From Polynucleobacter sp. MWH-Jannik1A5 (GTDB lineage Bacteria > Pseudomonadota > Gammaproteobacteria > Burkholderiales > Burkholderiaceae), in contig NZ_JACVPQ010000001.1 in NCBI RefSeq assembly GCF_018881795.1, forward strand, positions 1,171,691-1,235,690: DNA of 64,000 nt, given 5' to 3'. The notes below the pieces were generated by a model. It ran no database searches. It was not told where the DNA came from and saw only the letters and a program-made list of their open reading frames with translations. Made by a program: the position numbers and the translations under genes. Shown here one piece after another: positions 62,514 to 64,000 of this stretch. Within the stretch, counting starts at the first letter, position 1, and the number at the start of each line of letters is the position of its first letter.

Positions 62514-63047
62514 TTACGGCTTCCAGCGATAAAATTTAGGGAAGACACGCATCACCACTGGCCCATTGAAGTCCCAGGATTTGCAGGTGCCCAAGTACAG
62601 TGGTGGCTTTTCTCCGGTGGGATCAAAAAATGCTCCCGGAATAGATTGATAGGCTGCTGTAGCAAGGCTCGTGAGGAGCTCGCGTAAATGCGTACAACCC
62701 TTGATTCCGCCAAGATGGGTATCAATTGTCTTGCGCCAACCTTTGCCTATCTGTGCTCCAATGAGTGAATCCATTGGTGGAATCACAGCAGTACATTCTG
62801 CATGTGGGTGACCATCCATCACTGCTTCAATATCTTGAATCACAAATTCTTTATCAAGTGTCACGCGCACCCACATGTCATGAAAAGCCTCACCAGGCCC
62901 CCAGACTTTTGCACTTGTTTTAAAGGGGTTGGTTTTGAAATCTTTTAAATGCCCTTCAATATCCCATAAGCCATCTTCCCGCGCGTAACCCTGGAAAGTG
63001 ATTTCACGGGTATGCAGCAAGGATCTTGGTTTGGGGTTAGAGAGCAT
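62514..63047 (-). CDS. DUF2889 family protein
   Basis: About 177 residues from the ATG at 63047; an open frame continues to 63155, but the family begins near LLHTREITFQGYAREDGLWDIEGHLKD. Other conserved parts are HDMWVRVTLDKEFVIQDIEAVMDGHPHAEC and LGGIKGCTHLRELL. DUF2889 proteins are soluble, with no established function. It could be co-transcribed with the exported protein that follows by 18 bases. Confidence 0.83.
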   Translation of the reverse strand: MLSNPKPRSLLHTREITFQGYAREDGLWDIEGHLKDFKTNPFKTSAKVWGPGEAFHDMWVRVTLDKEFVIQDIEAVMDGHPHAECTAVIPPMDSLIGAQIGKGWRKTIDTHLGGIKGCTHLRELLTSLATAAYQSIPGAFFDPTGEKPPLYLGTCKSWDFNGPVVMRVFPKFYRWKP

Positions 63048-63148
63048 GGTTTTTATGTTGTGTGAAGTTATTACTTCTAATGATAATGAATTGGGTAAAT
63101 AAATGAGGGGCTTAATAGAGTCCTGCTCTGTAGTATCCTTTGCAGCAT

Positions 63149-63874
63149 ATGGCAAAACCTATTTCTCTCGAAAAAATTCTTTTTAGCCAAGGCTTTGGTA
63201 CGCGGCGCTACTGTAGTGATTTGGTATATGCAGAGCTGGTAAAGGTAAATGGCGTTTTAGCTGAGGACCCGGAAGAAAGAATAGCCACCGAGAATCTCAT
63301 GCTTAATGTAGAGGGCAGGGATTGGGAGTACCACGAGAAGGCTTATCTAGCATTTAATAAGCCGGCTAATTATGAATGCTCCCATAAGACGACACACCAC
63401 CCGAGTGTGTATAGCTTATTGCCTAGTCCCTTTATTGAAAGAGGTTTGCAATGTGTGGGGCGCTTAGACTACGACACCACGGGTTTGCTCTTGATTTCTG
63501 ATGATGGTCAATTCATTCATAAGATGACGACTCCTAAGAAAAATATTGGGAAGGTATATCAAATCACTACCCCAGAGCCCATCACCCAGAAGCAAATCGA
63601 TCACTTATTGAATGGCGTTGTATTGGATGACGATCCTAAACCTTGCTTTGCCACTGCCTGTAAGCAGATTTCAGATCATGTTCTGGCAATGACGATTGTG
63701 GAGGGGCGCTATCACCAGGTAAAGCGCATGATGGCTGCGGTTGGTAATCACGTTGCCCAATTGCATCGTACTGAAATCGGCGCCTATCAGATGCCTGTTG
63801 ATTTGGCAGAGGGTGAATGGCGCTGGCTGTATCCAGAAGATTTGAAGCAGCTTTCTCAAAGTGTTGCTACCTAA
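63149..63874 (+). CDS. rsuA: RsuA-type 16S rRNA pseudouridine synthase
   Basis: About 241 residues from ATG at 63149; a TTG 9 bases upstream is possible. An S4-like N-terminus (ISLEKILFSQGFGTRRYCSDLVYAELVKVNG) precedes the catalytic motif VGRLDYDTTGLLL near residue 100, whose aspartate is the nucleophile, and EGRYHQVKRMMAAVGNHV. The family converts uridine 516 of 16S rRNA to pseudouridine; RluE/F relatives share the motif, so the exact target is inferred. The next gene follows 11 bases after the stop. Confidence 0.88.
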   Translation: MAKPISLEKILFSQGFGTRRYCSDLVYAELVKVNGVLAEDPEERIATENLMLNVEGRDWEYHEKAYLAFNKPANYECSHKTTHHPSVYSLLPSPFIERGLQCVGRLDYDTTGLLLISDDGQFIHKMTTPKKNIGKVYQITTPEPITQKQIDHLLNGVVLDDDPKPCFATACKQISDHVLAMTIVEGRYHQVKRMMAAVGNHVAQLHRTEIGAYQMPVDLAEGEWRWLYPEDLKQLSQSVAT

Positions 63875-63885
63875 AGGAGCGTATC

Positions 63886-64000
63886 TTGATAGTTCAGGGT
63901 ATTGATATGGAAAAAGAACTTCCTCTGTGGACTCTTGAGCTTGATGGAAAGGCGATAGGTCGCAATTTTGTTTTTACAAACTTCAAACAGGCGTTTGAAT
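63886..64000 (+). CDS. phhB: Pterin-4a-carbinolamine dehydratase, N-terminal part
   Basis: The frame runs off the right edge. A TTG at 63886 is chosen because AAGGAG at 63874-63879 lies 6 bases before it; an ATG at 63907 is the alternative. The visible part contains LWTLELDGKAIGRNFVFTNF and KQAFE, the usual start of 4a-hydroxytetrahydrobiopterin dehydratases. The family recycles the pterin cofactor of phenylalanine hydroxylase and also acts as DCoH. Only about 38 residues are seen, so confidence is moderate. Confidence 0.7.
   Translation, partial: MIVQGIDMEKELPLWTLELDGKAIGRNFVFTNFKQAFE

Noticed and set aside
1..64000. CRISPR array, tRNA or rRNA genes, prophage, integrative element
   Set aside because: No regularly spaced repeats, no recognisable cloverleaf or rRNA segments, and no integrase, transposase or phage structural genes were seen.

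Overview
The window looks like a chromosomal segment of a freshwater betaproteobacterium close to Polynucleobacter (Burkholderiales). This is inferred from low to moderate GC, a monomeric NADP-isocitrate dehydrogenase, a LivKH(MG)F transporter, DUF934 beside sulfite reductase, a DarP (YjgA) homologue, DUF6352 and DUF2889 genes, and compact ATGA-coupled operons. No rRNA, tRNA, CRISPR array, insertion sequence or prophage was seen.

Region 1 (1-22320, + strand) is a surface polysaccharide (O-antigen or capsule) cluster. It opens inside a Wzx-like flippase. It continues with many family 2 glycosyltransferases, methyltransferases, a kinase-like phosphotransferase, two asparagine-synthetase-type enzymes, a CapA-like protein, SDR epimerases, a DegT/StrS aminotransferase and a Wzy-like polymerase. 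It ends with a heptose block: a three-domain HddC-GmhB-kinase fusion, HddA and GmhA, which together should make GDP-D-glycero-D-manno-heptose. A 760-bp gene-free stretch closes it.

Region 2 (23082-27545, - strand) holds a WecA/WbpL-type initiating transferase, an SDR, a membrane-anchored GtrB-like glycosyltransferase and a polytopic membrane protein, so it is a further part of glycan assembly.

Region 3 (27691-39838) is mixed housekeeping: a ChaA antiporter; a siroheme and sulfite-reduction set (CbiX, CobA, DUF934, CysI); a HigBA toxin-antitoxin pair; HdeD; an acyltransferase; DarP; a GMC oxidoreductase; and an EamA transporter.

Region 4 (39984-44879) is a branched-chain amino acid ABC transporter in which LivM and LivG are fused.

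Region 5 (44937-50612) is the most interesting part. A BigR-like regulator, a persulfide-dioxygenase-like hydrolase and a TauE/SafE exporter form a sulfide-response unit. Next to it is a tightly coupled operon led by two perfect 7-1-7 Fur boxes. It encodes an outer-membrane protein, a 59-residue protein, an exported FMN-binding protein with an ApbE acceptor motif, ApbE, and a small four-helix membrane protein whose histidines are placed as for two hemes. I read it as an iron-regulated extracytoplasmic electron-transfer system, possibly a ferric reductase.

Region 6 (50686-64000) contains a secreted nuclease, a lytic transglycosylase, FKBP, an MFS transporter, isocitrate dehydrogenase, a BLUF photosensor, MsrP, a lipocalin, an MBL hydrolase, a DUF2889 protein, an RsuA-type pseudouridine synthase and the start of a pterin-4a-carbinolamine dehydratase.
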